Positions 25,851 through 35,149 are shown, counted from the first letter of the stretch. The stretch: 64,000 bases of DNA from Geobacillus genomosp. 3 (GCF_000445995.2 NC_022080.4:1302001-1366000), one strand, 5' to 3'. Numbers and translations: made by a program. The notes: generated from the letters alone by a model not told the origin.

Positions 25851-27797
25851 TTGTACACAGTTTTTGAGGCTCTGTTTTCCTCAATCAATAAGATTGGAAA
25901 TAAAGGGTTTACTGATTTATTTCTTTATTTTCAGCTTGGTTTGTTTTTGGTGATGGCTGCCTGGCAGTTGATACGAATTCAAAGGGAAATCGCGGTGATG
26001 AACCAACTGAAGCCGAAGCTGCTCGAGTTAAACCGCTCCTTAGATGGAAGCGCCTACGAAATCGATCGAACCATTAATGATCTTTTTGCCCAAACGAAAA
26101 GGTCCAAGTATAAAGAGTTGTGGGAACGATATTACAATCGTGTTTCGCAAAAAAATGAGGACGAGCGCATCAATGTAGAACCATTTTTTGGGTTTGATGT
26201 AATGTATCATCATATGGGTTATCGAACGTTGATGGATATGGGGGCGGGCATCCATGTCAGCCTCGGTGTTCTTGGCACCTTCGTCGGTCTTTCGGTCGGA
26301 TTGGCTGAGCTGCATATTGGCGATACAGAAGCGTTGCGGTCAGGGATTAGTAGTTTGCTAGACGGGATGAAAGTGGCTTTTTACACCTCTGTATGGGGCG
26401 TGCTGCTTTCATTGACGTGGACGATGTTTGACCGGTGGATTAGCGGTACGCTTGAGCGCAATATCGATTGGCATTCCGAGCGGCTTGACTTTTTGCTTAG
26501 TACGGACGATGAGGAACTATTTCTTAACCGTTTGGAAAAGTTATCGCGCAGTCAAGCCGATCATTTGAAAACGCTGTTAACCGATGCGCTCGAGAAGGCG
26601 ATGCAGCCGATCGCCCTGTCGCTTCAGCAGTCGCACGGCAGCCTGCAGCGGGCGTTCGGCCAGCTCCATGACCAGTTCGCCCAGCTGCATGAAGGAATGG
26701 AGGCGCAGGCGAGGCTGCTCGAGTCGCAAATTGAGTTGACAAAAAATACAAGCGCTGATGTAACGAGCCGACTTGTTGATGAGATTACAGGTGGAACACA
26801 ACAATCGATCGGGCGGTTTAGCGAGTTCGTCCAACAGTCGCAAGTGCTGCAAGCGGAAATGATGAAGACGATTGAAGCGTTCACGAGCCGTTTCGCTCAT
26901 ACGGAGGAGCGGCAGGCGATGACGCTTGAGCGGACGGAAAAGATGTTTGCGCAATTTGAAAAGATGGCTGGAGAACTTGAGCTGATGAAGGAGAGCTATC
27001 AAAAAACGGCAGGCATGATGAACGGATTAGGAGAAACGTTTTATCAGTTGCAGCAACTGACAAAAGATCAGTTCCCAATCCAACAAGAAGTGATGCGAAG
27101 CAATCAGCTATTGGCCGAGAAGTATGATGATTTGGCTGAACAGTTTACCCGCTTTAACGCACAAGTTGAAACACAGTATAGCCAGCTGCTCGAGCAGCTT
27201 GTCCATGCATCGTCCTCACTTTCGGCCTCGTTTCAAACGATGGCAAACAGGTTCGAGGAGTCACTCCGCATTCAAAAAGAATCGCTGCATGATTCGCAAC
27301 AGCTGCTTGGCGATGTCCAGTCGGCTGTGGCGGCGCTGTCGCCGCTTGTTCCCGAGCTGCGTGAAACGTTCGACCGCGTCCGCGAGCTAAAGGAGCAGCT
27401 GCTTGATATGCAAGAGGCACAAAAAGAGCTTCTGCCAGAACTTGTGCAGCTCCGGACGCAAACAAAGGAAACGGTTGAGGAAGCGCTGCAGACGACAAAA
27501 GGGTATATGCATGAAATGACGGAGCAAATCGAGGCACTGCAACAAAACTGGGCGACAACAAAAGAACAATTGTCAAGAATCACCGATGCCCTTCACTTGT
27601 CGATGAAGGATTTCGCTGAAAATATTGACAATGGTTTAAGCAAAACGTATCAACATTTTGATGAGACATTGACTAAGGCGGTGCAGGAAGTGAGCGGGCT
27701 CGTTTATCAATTCAGTGAAGTGCAGGCGGATTTTATTGAGAATTTGGAAGACTTGGTGGACCATTTTGATAAATGGAAAGCAGGGGCTTCAACATGA
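25851..27797 (+). CDS. zorA: ZorA, MotA-like membrane subunit of type I Zorya
   Basis: About 648 aa. MotA/ExbB-like region: first membrane helix around residues 22-42, then GVLGTFVGLSVGLAEL and VAFYTSVWGVLLSLTW as the helices lining the ion channel, followed by an about 430-residue, Gln/Glu-rich cytoplasmic coiled coil (many QLHDQFAQLHEG-type segments), as in the long ZorA tail. With ZorB it forms a proton-driven rotary-type complex that senses phage entry. The start is TTG 25851, 7 nt after AAGGTG; GTG 25845 is the alternative. It overlaps zorB by 4 bp (ATGA). Confidence 0.9.
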   Translation: MYTVFEALFSSINKIGNKGFTDLFLYFQLGLFLVMAAWQLIRIQREIAVMNQLKPKLLELNRSLDGSAYEIDRTINDLFAQTKRSKYKELWERYYNRVSQKNEDERINVEPFFGFDVMYHHMGYRTLMDMGAGIHVSLGVLGTFVGLSVGLAELHIGDTEALRSGISSLLDGMKVAFYTSVWGVLLSLTWTMFDRWISGTLERNIDWHSERLDFLLSTDDEELFLNRLEKLSRSQADHLKTLLTDALEKAMQPIALSLQQSHGSLQRAFGQLHDQFAQLHEGMEAQARLLESQIELTKNTSADVTSRLVDEITGGTQQSIGRFSEFVQQSQVLQAEMMKTIEAFTSRFAHTEERQAMTLERTEKMFAQFEKMAGELELMKESYQKTAGMMNGLGETFYQLQQLTKDQFPIQQEVMRSNQLLAEKYDDLAEQFTRFNAQVETQYSQLLEQLVHASSSLSASFQTMANRFEESLRIQKESLHDSQQLLGDVQSAVAALSPLVPELRETFDRVRELKEQLLDMQEAQKELLPELVQLRTQTKETVEEALQTTKGYMHEMTEQIEALQQNWATTKEQLSRITDALHLSMKDFAENIDNGLSKTYQHFDETLTKAVQEVSGLVYQFSEVQADFIENLEDLVDHFDKWKAGAST

Positions 27798-28465
27798 AAT
27801 ATCGGAAACGGACGGAAGTCAATTATTGGATGTCCTATGCAGACTTAATGAGCGCCATGTTGATGGTGTTTGCTTTGTTGTTGACGTTTGTCATCCTGGA
27901 TTACCGTGAACTGCTCGAAGAAAAAGAAAAGCAAATCGAAGAGGTTGTCAGCGTCAAAACGGAGATCATCCGGGCTTTGACCGAAGCGTTTAAGCAATCG
28001 AATATGGCGATTGAAATTGACCAGCAAACAGGGGCCATCCGCTTTCCCGGGAGCATTTTGTTTGAATCCGATTCGGCGGAAATCTCCCCGGAGGGGAAGG
28101 CGTTTTTGCAGCAATTTATTCCTAAGTATATGGGGATTTTATTGCAGGATCGTTTTCAAAATGAGATTTCAAGCATCATTATTGAGGGGCATACCGACCG
28201 GAATGGAACGTACATGTACAATATGTCTTTATCGCAGCGTCGGGCGTATGCCGTTTTAGAGTATATTTATAGCAAAGAGTTTCCGAACTTTAAAGAACGG
28301 GAGTTGTCGAAAAAATACATCACGGCAAATGGCCGAAGCTTCAGCAGCCCGTTGACAGATGCGACAGGTAAATATGACCCTGACCGTTCGCGGCGGGTCG
28401 AGTTTTTATTCCGCCTTAAGGACGATGAAGCCATTAAAGCCATCGAAAAGTTGGTGAACGAATAA
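27794..28465 (+). CDS. zorB: ZorB, MotB/OmpA-like subunit of Zorya
   Basis: 223 aa. A short basic N-terminus, one membrane helix (YADLMSAMLMVFALLLTFV) with D17 at the position of the ion-carrying Asp of MotB, a linker helix, and an OmpA/MotB peptidoglycan-binding domain (IIIEGHTDRNGTYMYN, LSQRRAYAVLEYI, DRSRRVEFLFR). It anchors the ZorA ring to the cell wall. The start at ATG 27794 overlaps the zorA stop as ATGA; the upstream ATG 27773 lacks an RBS. Confidence 0.9.
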   Translation: MKYRKRTEVNYWMSYADLMSAMLMVFALLLTFVILDYRELLEEKEKQIEEVVSVKTEIIRALTEAFKQSNMAIEIDQQTGAIRFPGSILFESDSAEISPEGKAFLQQFIPKYMGILLQDRFQNEISSIIIEGHTDRNGTYMYNMSLSQRRAYAVLEYIYSKEFPNFKERELSKKYITANGRSFSSPLTDATGKYDPDRSRRVEFLFRLKDDEAIKAIEKLVNE

Positions 28466-29745
28466 TGAAGTATGAGTACGAACCGGTGTTGCTGAAACGA
28501 TGGCTGCGGGAAGCGCGCCCACCTCTTTTGAAACAAACGGTTGAATATAGCGCTGAGAAATATCAAGGTGTGCTTGAACGGTTGTCCGAGCAGTTCACGC
28601 AAATAGCCAATGCGCCGGTTTCGGCGTTTCAAGAGTGGGTACAACAGCTGTCGCGGCGCGAGAAGCTTCTTCTCCCAAACTTGTACAAAAAGGAGCTTCC
28701 CGACGAAATCAAAAAAGCGATGATCGAGTCCATTCAGCGCCATATCCAGCATGAGCGCCGCCTGTTCCGCGTGTTGGTTGATGTGATGTATGAAACGTGT
28801 GATTTGGACGAAATTTGGAAGCTTTTGCGTTACGCCTATGCTGCCCACATAGAGAAGATCGAAAAGCGGATGGAAAAAGAAAAAAGTGAAAAATGGCGGC
28901 GTTATTTGTTAAGCCGAGATCCGATTGTATATTTGGCGACAGAGGCGTATCAAAGTGAAAAAGGGATTTTAGACGAGCTAGAGACGTTTTATCTAACAAA
29001 AAACTTCCCGTTGTTTAAACTCGTGCTTATGGAAATTTTCCAGCTGGCTGACGAATCATTTTTTCTCAAGGAACAAAATTTATACCAGGACATCTTTGTT
29101 TCGGCAACAAATGAACAACAGCAAAAGATGGCGCACGCTCTAATTAAAAAGTGCAAGCTGAACCGCGTCAAGCCGCTTGGAAAACTGATTTTTGAAAAGC
29201 TGCAAACGTACCGGAGAAAGCCGATGCTCTGGAGATATGTCGGGGAGGAGGAAAAAAGTCGGTTTGCCCAGTGGATTATGAAACTGGAGCTGAAAGACTT
29301 TTTTGGCGGCGTCAATAAAAACCATGAACGGTTTCAATATTGGGAGAAGTTTATCCCGCAGCTTGAAGATGTCGTCGTGACCGATGAGCGCACGACGCTG
29401 ATTATGTATTTCCGTGACGTTGTCATTATAGAAGTGCTTGGCACTGGGGCGGTGTACATCTATCGTGCCGACGTTTTTCAACGCCATTTTCAACCGAAAA
29501 TTGACCGGATGCTCGCCGAACGGGAGCGGTTTGCCAACAAGGCATGGCTAAAAGCGCGGGAAGTAAGGCGGACCGAGCTGATGGATAGAAATTTGACAAT
29601 TCCAGGCGGCTGGCTGCGCCATAATGGCGGATGGCAATGGAAGTTTGACGAATGGCTTCGCCGCGAACTCGGCTGGGAGGTAAAAAGGGATGTTCTTCTT
29701 CAAAAAGAAACAGAAAATGATGAAGGCTGTTTTGATGCCGACTGA
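28465..29745 (+). CDS. zorC: ZorC, EH-signature-like cytosolic component of type I Zorya
   Basis: 426-aa soluble, mostly helical protein. Position (between zorB and the SNF2 gene), size and the C-terminal region (RFQYWEKFIPQLEDVVVTD, YFRDVVIIEVLGTGAVYIY, WRLRH-like GGWLRHNGGWQWKFDEWL) fit ZorC, whose C-terminus holds the EH_Signature domain. ZorC works with ZorD downstream of the membrane complex and binds DNA. Its ATG shares one base with the zorB stop (TAATG). No catalytic motif is visible, as expected. The assignment rests partly on context. Confidence 0.8.
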   Translation: MKYEYEPVLLKRWLREARPPLLKQTVEYSAEKYQGVLERLSEQFTQIANAPVSAFQEWVQQLSRREKLLLPNLYKKELPDEIKKAMIESIQRHIQHERRLFRVLVDVMYETCDLDEIWKLLRYAYAAHIEKIEKRMEKEKSEKWRRYLLSRDPIVYLATEAYQSEKGILDELETFYLTKNFPLFKLVLMEIFQLADESFFLKEQNLYQDIFVSATNEQQQKMAHALIKKCKLNRVKPLGKLIFEKLQTYRRKPMLWRYVGEEEKSRFAQWIMKLELKDFFGGVNKNHERFQYWEKFIPQLEDVVVTDERTTLIMYFRDVVIIEVLGTGAVYIYRADVFQRHFQPKIDRMLAERERFANKAWLKAREVRRTELMDRNLTIPGGWLRHNGGWQWKFDEWLRRELGWEVKRDVLLQKETENDEGCFDAD

Positions 29746-32314
29746 AGATGGGGTTCATTTTTCGTTTCAACTGCACGACGGCAAAACTGTCACTGAGCTG
29801 AAGCTGCCTATGGCCAGAGAGGATATCGAAAAATATTATAAAGTGCAAGGATTTCAGCAGTATGTCGCTTGGGAGGAGCTGTACGACTCCGGCGTCCTTG
29901 CCGATTCGATCTTGCCGTATCATGAGTATTATAGATTGTTGGAAGACGAAGGCGCCAAAGAGGTGCTCCAATGTTTGGGGCTTCCTGTTGTTGAGGAGAA
30001 GGTAAGCGGAAAACTCTTGCTTCGTTCGCTGCCTAATGAAGCCGATTTAGTTCTGCAGCTATTCGATGCCAGCGGGCGCAACCTAGACCGGATTGGGAAG
30101 TCGGCGGGAGCGATGTATGGGTTGCCCGATCGTTTCCTACTGCTTCCGGAGCAGGTGTACCGTCTGAAACGTGCGCTTTTGGAACCGTATGAATCGGGGT
30201 ATGAAAAAATCGGCATTTGTCAACAGCTGGCTAAGGAGGCGGGCATTCAGCTTGAAAACTTTTTGCAAACGGAGACGTACCATATTGTTGATACATATGA
30301 TCTCGACATCGCCGTGCACCGACCTGACCATATCGAGCTCGTTGTAAAAGGAAGAACAGAGGAGGAGACGCGCCACCTTCAACAGTTGGAGAAGATCAGC
30401 AGTGTAAAGAAAGGCCATGCCCGAAGCCGGTTTATCAGCACCGCACGAGTCCATGCCGATATTGTCCATTTACAGCAAAAGCGGCATATTATGGGGGAAG
30501 AAGTACCGCTGTTTTTGGAAAATCCAGCCGCTGTTTTGCCTGAGCACGATTACTTACTTGATTTGGATCAGTTTTCAGAACGCGTTCGCGGCCTCATCCC
30601 GATTGAACGAGTGCGCCCTGTTTTTCATGAAGGGGCAGGAATGAAATGGTTCGATGAGGAAAGCGGTTTTGTGGTTCCATACGATGAGTCGTTTTTGCGC
30701 GAACTGATGGAAAATTATCCAGACCAACAATACGTTGAGTATAACGGCAAATGGATTTACTTAGATCCTTTATTGCGACGAAAGCTGCTGCAGCTGCCGA
30801 AAGATGCCGACGAAGCGTTGAAACGGCGGTATATTCTTGATATTAAAGATAATGAGGAAGAGCTTGAATACAAAATGGACAGCGCCCAAGCGGCGCCGTT
30901 CCGTCGTTATCCGCTCCCTTCCGAGCTGCAGGCGGAACTTTTTCCGCATCAAATTGAAGGGTTCGAATGGCTTTGCCACTTGGCGGAGCAAGGAAGAGGC
31001 GGCTTGCTGGCCGATGATATGGGGCTTGGCAAAACCATTCAAGTCATAGCGTTTTTGTTGCATCAAAAGGCTCGTGGGCAGCTGAGGCCGACGTTGATCG
31101 TCCTGCCAATCGCCCTTATCGAGAACTGGGTAGCGGAAATCGAAAAGTTTGCTCCAAGTCTGCTCGAGGGTTTGTATATCCATAAAGGGGGCGGGCGGCT
31201 GGCTTCGTCGCAGATTATTTCACAGTTTGATCTCGTTTTGACCAGTTACGATACACTGAAAATTGACCAGCTTTTGTTGGGGAAGATTGAATTCCAAGCG
31301 ATTATTTGCGACGAAGCGCAAAACATCAAATCGCACGCCAGCCAACGGTCGCGCGCCATCCGCGCCATGCAAGGGCATTTTCGTCTGGCGATGACCGGCA
31401 CGCCGGTTGAAAATAGCTTAGATGAGCTTTGGGCAATTATGGATTTCGTCCAGCCCGGTGTGTTAGGTTCGTTAAAAGAGTTTCGGTTCCGCTATGCGGA
31501 GACATCGGATTATAACTCGCTGCTTAAAGCCATTCAACCATACTATTTGCGGCGGACGAAGCAGCAAATTCTCGATGACCGCCTGCCTAAAAAACACCTT
31601 GTTCCGCCGATTTACGTCGAGGCGTCGTCAGTGCAGAAAAAGATTGTCCGGTCGATGTTGGCCACAAAAGAAAGTGGACAAGTCGCCATTTTGAATATGA
31701 TCACAAGGCTGCGGCAGCTGTACGGCCATCCGGGAGCAGTCATCACCGACTATGAAAATCTCCCGGCTGCAGAGGTGCCGAAGTTGAAGGAGACGTTGCG
31801 CATCGTTGAAACGATTCGACAAAAGGGGGAGAAAGTGCTTATCTTTACAGAGTTTCGCAAGCTGCACTTTCTTTTGAAGCGAACATTCATGGAAAAATAC
31901 GGAATTTCCGTTCCGGTAATTGATGGGGATACGAAAAATCGTCAATCGGTCATACAGCGTTTTAACGAAACAAAAGGTTTCGGCATTATGATTTTATCTC
32001 CGAAAGCGGCCGGTGTCGGCTTGACGATCACAAGTGCCAACCATGTCATTCATTATACACGCTGGTGGAATCCAGCCGTTGAAAACCAAGCGACCGACCG
32101 GGCGTATCGCATCGGTCAGCGGAAAGATGTATATGTTTACCATATTATCACTACGGATCGTTCCCATTTCCCGCAGGGAACAGTAGAAGAATTGATGCAC
32201 GAACTGCTGGAAAGCAAACGCCATTTGGCCGAAAATGTCATCATCCCTTTTGACATGCGTGAGATCCAGCAAGCCATTGCCGAGAGAATGATGGAACAAC
32301 GTCAACTCGTCTAG
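29690..32314 (+). CDS. zorD: ZorD, SNF2-family helicase/nuclease effector of type I Zorya
   Basis: 874 aa. The N-terminal ~400 residues are family-specific. The SNF2 core follows: GLLADDMGLGKTIQ (motif I), TLIVLPIALIENW (Ia), ICDEAQNIKS (II), LAMTGTPVENSLDELW (III), and the Helicase_C part VLIFTEFRK, VGLTITSANHVIHYT and NQATDRAYRIGQ (V-VI). In Zorya, ZorD degrades or processes invading DNA. It overlaps zorC by 56 bp in another frame, with GGGAGG upstream of its ATG. At 874 aa it is shorter than the roughly 1,080-aa E. coli ZorD. It ends 32 bp before the right 94-bp repeat. Confidence 0.9.
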   Translation: MFFFKKKQKMMKAVLMPTEDGVHFSFQLHDGKTVTELKLPMAREDIEKYYKVQGFQQYVAWEELYDSGVLADSILPYHEYYRLLEDEGAKEVLQCLGLPVVEEKVSGKLLLRSLPNEADLVLQLFDASGRNLDRIGKSAGAMYGLPDRFLLLPEQVYRLKRALLEPYESGYEKIGICQQLAKEAGIQLENFLQTETYHIVDTYDLDIAVHRPDHIELVVKGRTEEETRHLQQLEKISSVKKGHARSRFISTARVHADIVHLQQKRHIMGEEVPLFLENPAAVLPEHDYLLDLDQFSERVRGLIPIERVRPVFHEGAGMKWFDEESGFVVPYDESFLRELMENYPDQQYVEYNGKWIYLDPLLRRKLLQLPKDADEALKRRYILDIKDNEEELEYKMDSAQAAPFRRYPLPSELQAELFPHQIEGFEWLCHLAEQGRGGLLADDMGLGKTIQVIAFLLHQKARGQLRPTLIVLPIALIENWVAEIEKFAPSLLEGLYIHKGGGRLASSQIISQFDLVLTSYDTLKIDQLLLGKIEFQAIICDEAQNIKSHASQRSRAIRAMQGHFRLAMTGTPVENSLDELWAIMDFVQPGVLGSLKEFRFRYAETSDYNSLLKAIQPYYLRRTKQQILDDRLPKKHLVPPIYVEASSVQKKIVRSMLATKESGQVAILNMITRLRQLYGHPGAVITDYENLPAAEVPKLKETLRIVETIRQKGEKVLIFTEFRKLHFLLKRTFMEKYGISVPVIDGDTKNRQSVIQRFNETKGFGIMILSPKAAGVGLTITSANHVIHYTRWWNPAVENQATDRAYRIGQRKDVYVYHIITTDRSHFPQGTVEELMHELLESKRHLAENVIIPFDMREIQQAIAERMMEQRQLV

Positions 32315-32346
32315 GGACAGCTTCTCTCCCGTCTTTGGAATCGCCC

Positions 32347-32440
32347 ATCCGCCATGCCGCCTTCTCCCGCTCATTGGCTCGCCTTGTGTTCCGTGCTGCG
32401 CGCAACCGTGCACGGTCTGAAAACGGTCAAAAAACGGGGG
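32347..32440. repeat. 94-bp direct repeat, right copy (flanks Zorya)
   Basis: Same orientation as 25519-25612, 91 of 94 bases identical. It ends 13 bp before the methyltransferase ATG and may carry its leader. The period between the two copies is 6828 bp and contains exactly zorABCD plus about 270 bp of noncoding sequence. Confidence 0.9.
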
Positions 32441-32453
32441 CGGGGGTGTTTTC

Positions 32454-33992
32454 ATGGCAAAAAGAAGGAAACCGGCGCGCCATGGCGAAATAATGGCAAT
32501 AAGATTCGTCGATAAGAAGCACTGCGCTGGGAATGCGCGGGAAGAGAGGGGGCGTGCCATGGCAAATGCCGGCGGGAGAAGACCGGTGTCGGATGCTAGA
32601 TTGGAGGCGATCAAAAAGCTTTTTCCTAAAGCGGTGGTAGAGGGGGGCCTCGATTGGAAGCTGCTGTGGGAAGAGCTTGGCGATAGGGGAGAGGAAACGT
32701 ATGAGTTTATATGGCCGGGGAAGGCGGAGGCGAGGCGGCTCGCCGAAACGCCTGCGTCCGGGGTGCTGCGGCCCGACCGGGAAGCGAGCAAACAGTGGGA
32801 GACGACGAACAATTGGTATATTGAAGGGGACAATTTAGAAGTATTAAAGCTGCTGCGGACGTCGCATGCAGGGGCCATTCAAATGATTTACATCGACCCG
32901 CCGTACAACACCGGGAAAGTGCTGACGTATAAAGACCATTGGCGCCAAAAGAAAAACGCCCCGGCCCGGGGGCAGGGAGCGGACGAAGCGCGCGTTCATG
33001 CCGGATGGCTAAACATGATGTATCCGCGCCTTTTGGTGGCGCGGGAGCTGTTGGCAGAGACAGGGGCGATGTTTATTTCCATTGATGATACAGAACAGGC
33101 GAATTTGAAAAAAATGTGCGATGAACTGTTTGGCGAGCGGAATTTTGTCGCCACGTTCATTTGGCAGCGGGCGTTTTCGCCTGTGAACATGAACAAGTTC
33201 GCTTCGCGCAACCATGACTTCATCCTCTGTTACGCGAAAAATATCGACCGCCTGGCTTGGTACGGCTTGCCGCGCCATCCGGAAGCGGACGGGCGGTATG
33301 CCAATCCGGACAACGATCCGCGCGGGCCGTGGACGTCAGGCGATTTGTCGGTCGGTCCGCCGATTCCGGAAAAAATTTATGACATCGTGACCCCAGGCGG
33401 CCGGATTGTTTCGCCGCCCCATGGGTATTGTTGGCGGGTGACGAAAGAACGCTTCGCCGAACTGATGGAAGACAACCGCATTTGGTTTGGCAAAGACGGC
33501 AACGGGGTGCCGCGCCTGAAGCGGTTTTTGAGCGAAGTGAAGCCGACGGTGACACCGCTTACGATTTGGACGCATGATGAGGTGTCCCATTCGCAGGAGG
33601 CGAAAAAAGAGGTAAAGGAGCTGTTCGGCGGGCTGGCGGTGATGGATTACCCGAAGCCGGTGAAGCTCATTCAGCGCATGGTGGCGCTGACCACGAGAGA
33701 TGACGACCTCATCCTCGACTTTTTTTCCGGCTCGGCGACAACGGCCCATGCGGTAATGCAGCAAAACGCTGAAGACGGCGGTCGGCGGTCGTTTCTCATG
33801 GTGCAGCTTCCCGAGCCGCTTGCGGAAACGTCAGCGGCACATGAAGCCGGATTTCGGACGATTTGCGACATCGGCCGCGAGCGCATTCGCCGCGCAGGGG
33901 AAAAAATCGTCCGTGAAAGCGGGAACACGAAGCTTGATATTGGCTTTCGCGTATTTCGGCTCGAAAAGAAATCAAAACAGCCCGCTCGCTAG
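32454..33992 (+). CDS. Beta-class adenine-N6 DNA methyltransferase (type III Mod-like), no Res partner
   Basis: 512 aa. The catalytic motif IYIDPPYNTGK (D148) precedes the SAM-binding motif LDFFSGSATTAHAVMQ (about residue 424), the order of beta-class enzymes such as type III Mod subunits. IEGDNLEVLKLL and IFISIDD-like MFISIDDTEQANL are conserved in that group. It should methylate adenine in a specific site. No type III Res gene is adjacent. The ATG at 32454 has a G-rich leader; an internal ATG at 32560 after GAGAGGGGG may be the real start, giving 477 aa. A terminator overlaps its 3' end. Confidence 0.85.
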   Translation: MAKRRKPARHGEIMAIRFVDKKHCAGNAREERGRAMANAGGRRPVSDARLEAIKKLFPKAVVEGGLDWKLLWEELGDRGEETYEFIWPGKAEARRLAETPASGVLRPDREASKQWETTNNWYIEGDNLEVLKLLRTSHAGAIQMIYIDPPYNTGKVLTYKDHWRQKKNAPARGQGADEARVHAGWLNMMYPRLLVARELLAETGAMFISIDDTEQANLKKMCDELFGERNFVATFIWQRAFSPVNMNKFASRNHDFILCYAKNIDRLAWYGLPRHPEADGRYANPDNDPRGPWTSGDLSVGPPIPEKIYDIVTPGGRIVSPPHGYCWRVTKERFAELMEDNRIWFGKDGNGVPRLKRFLSEVKPTVTPLTIWTHDEVSHSQEAKKEVKELFGGLAVMDYPKPVKLIQRMVALTTRDDDLILDFFSGSATTAHAVMQQNAEDGGRRSFLMVQLPEPLAETSAAHEAGFRTICDIGRERIRRAGEKIVRESGNTKLDIGFRVFRLEKKSKQPAR

Positions 33993-34008
33993 GCGAACGG
34001 GCTGTTTC
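33976..34008 (+). terminator. Intrinsic terminator overlapping the methyltransferase stop
   Basis: AACAGCCCG pairs with CGGGCTGTT, enclosing the TAG stop in the loop region, followed by T and CTC. Confidence 0.75.
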
Positions 34009-34093
34009 TCGATGAGGCTGATGAAAAGCGTTTTATAAAGCAGGCGTTGCGTCTATGTTCCGAACCCTTGATGTCCGTCGTTTCAGGCGCTTT

Positions 34094-34405
34094 TTACAAC
34101 GACGCTGCAGCCCAGCGGTCGTCGATAAAGACGTCGTATTCGGCAGCAATCGTTTCTTTGAGCTCCGCCAAGGACGGAATGCCGTCGGTGAAGGTGTATG
34201 TGTCAAGGCGAATGAGCGAATACTCGTCGCCGGGGTCAAACACGATGGTGACAACTTCTTCTGTTCCGGCGTCCACCTGCCGGACGGCGTCGTGGCCTTC
34301 CGGTTCAACGAGCACGTTTTGGTATGTTTCGTGAATGACGTAGTATCCTTCCACTACTTGACCGGCAAATAACTGTTCCATGTCCATCAGTTCATGGACG
34401 ATCAT
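34094..34405 (-). CDS. Hypothetical protein, 103 aa
   Basis: I do not recognise this protein. It is acidic and soluble, with MIVHELMDMEQLFAGQVVEG at the N-terminus, a beta-rich middle (YYVIHETYQNVLVEPEG, EVVTIVFDPGDEYSLIRLDTYTF without the run) and a helical SLAELKETIAAEY tail. AGGAGG sits 7 nt before the ATG at 34405, and the codon use resembles its neighbours, so it is likely real. It is convergent with the methyltransferase. Confidence 0.6.
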   Translation of the reverse strand: MIVHELMDMEQLFAGQVVEGYYVIHETYQNVLVEPEGHDAVRQVDAGTEEVVTIVFDPGDEYSLIRLDTYTFTDGIPSLAELKETIAAEYDVFIDDRWAAASL

Positions 34406-34591
34406 ATTTAGTCCTCCTAGTTTGTGAAATTATTCTCAATGTCAGTATACAACGAAATGGCGGCGAAGGTAATAGGCGGCGACGGAAGTTTGAAAAGTTG
34501 TCACTTTTCTATGCGATGCCGGTTGGACGGGAAGGGCGGAACGTACAAAACGGGCGCCCGTGCCGACGGACGCCCGTTCATGTGATGGAGA

Positions 34592-35057
34592 TCAATCTTT
34601 CGCTATTGTGGATGCCGCCGGCTCATAGGTTGGGTCGAGACGGCGCCTTGCAAAGGCGAAGTAGCAAACGATGACGACGGCGGTGATGAGCAAAGTCAAC
34701 AGCAACTGCGACACCATTGAATCGATAAACAGCATTGAGGCGAGAATCACGAGCAATACAAGAATCGTAAAATAAGTCAAGTGTGGAAACAGCCACATTT
34801 TAATGAATCGCTGTTTTCGCGTTCGAGTTTTTTCCGCAGGCGGAGCTGCGAGACGGCGATGGCCAAATAGACGAGCAGGGCGATCGCTCCGGAAGAGTTG
34901 ACGAGAAAGAGAAACACTTTGTCCGAATGGCTCCTGGTCCCGTTGAGTGAATGACCGCCCCGCTTCCGACAAACAGTCCGGCGCCGATCACCCCGGCGAT
35001 GACGATCATGGCCATATGGCGCTCTTTCAATCCTTTTTGCAGACCGGAATGATTCAT
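34592..35057 (-). pseudogene. GABA/amino acid permease remnant (GabP-like) with internal deletion
   Basis: The 5' part reads MNHSGLQKGLKERHMAMI, then VIGAGLFVGSGAVIHSTGPGA, the N-terminus of an APC-family amino acid permease. The frame then jumps to VFLFLVNSSGAIALLVYLAI, followed by RLRKKLEREN and the last two membrane helices (YFTILVLLVILASMLFID, LLLTLLITAVVIVCYFAF). Some 300 residues between these parts are gone and the join is out of frame. It sits beside the PucR regulator and aminotransferase, which supports a former GABA permease. Confidence 0.85.
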
Positions 35058-35149
35058 CCCCACTCCCCCTCCCAAAAGAGTTGAAATTTGTTGAATAGTA
35101 TGACTATTATGTTGGTTTTAGTGTATATGGAAACGCTATCATGCGCATT

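Noticed and set aside
32347..32440. 94-bp repeat as a short protein-coding gene (MPPSPAHWLALC...)
   Set aside because: Both copies have an open frame from an ATG, but the two frames end in unrelated tails, there is no RBS, and the conservation is explained by the repeat itself.
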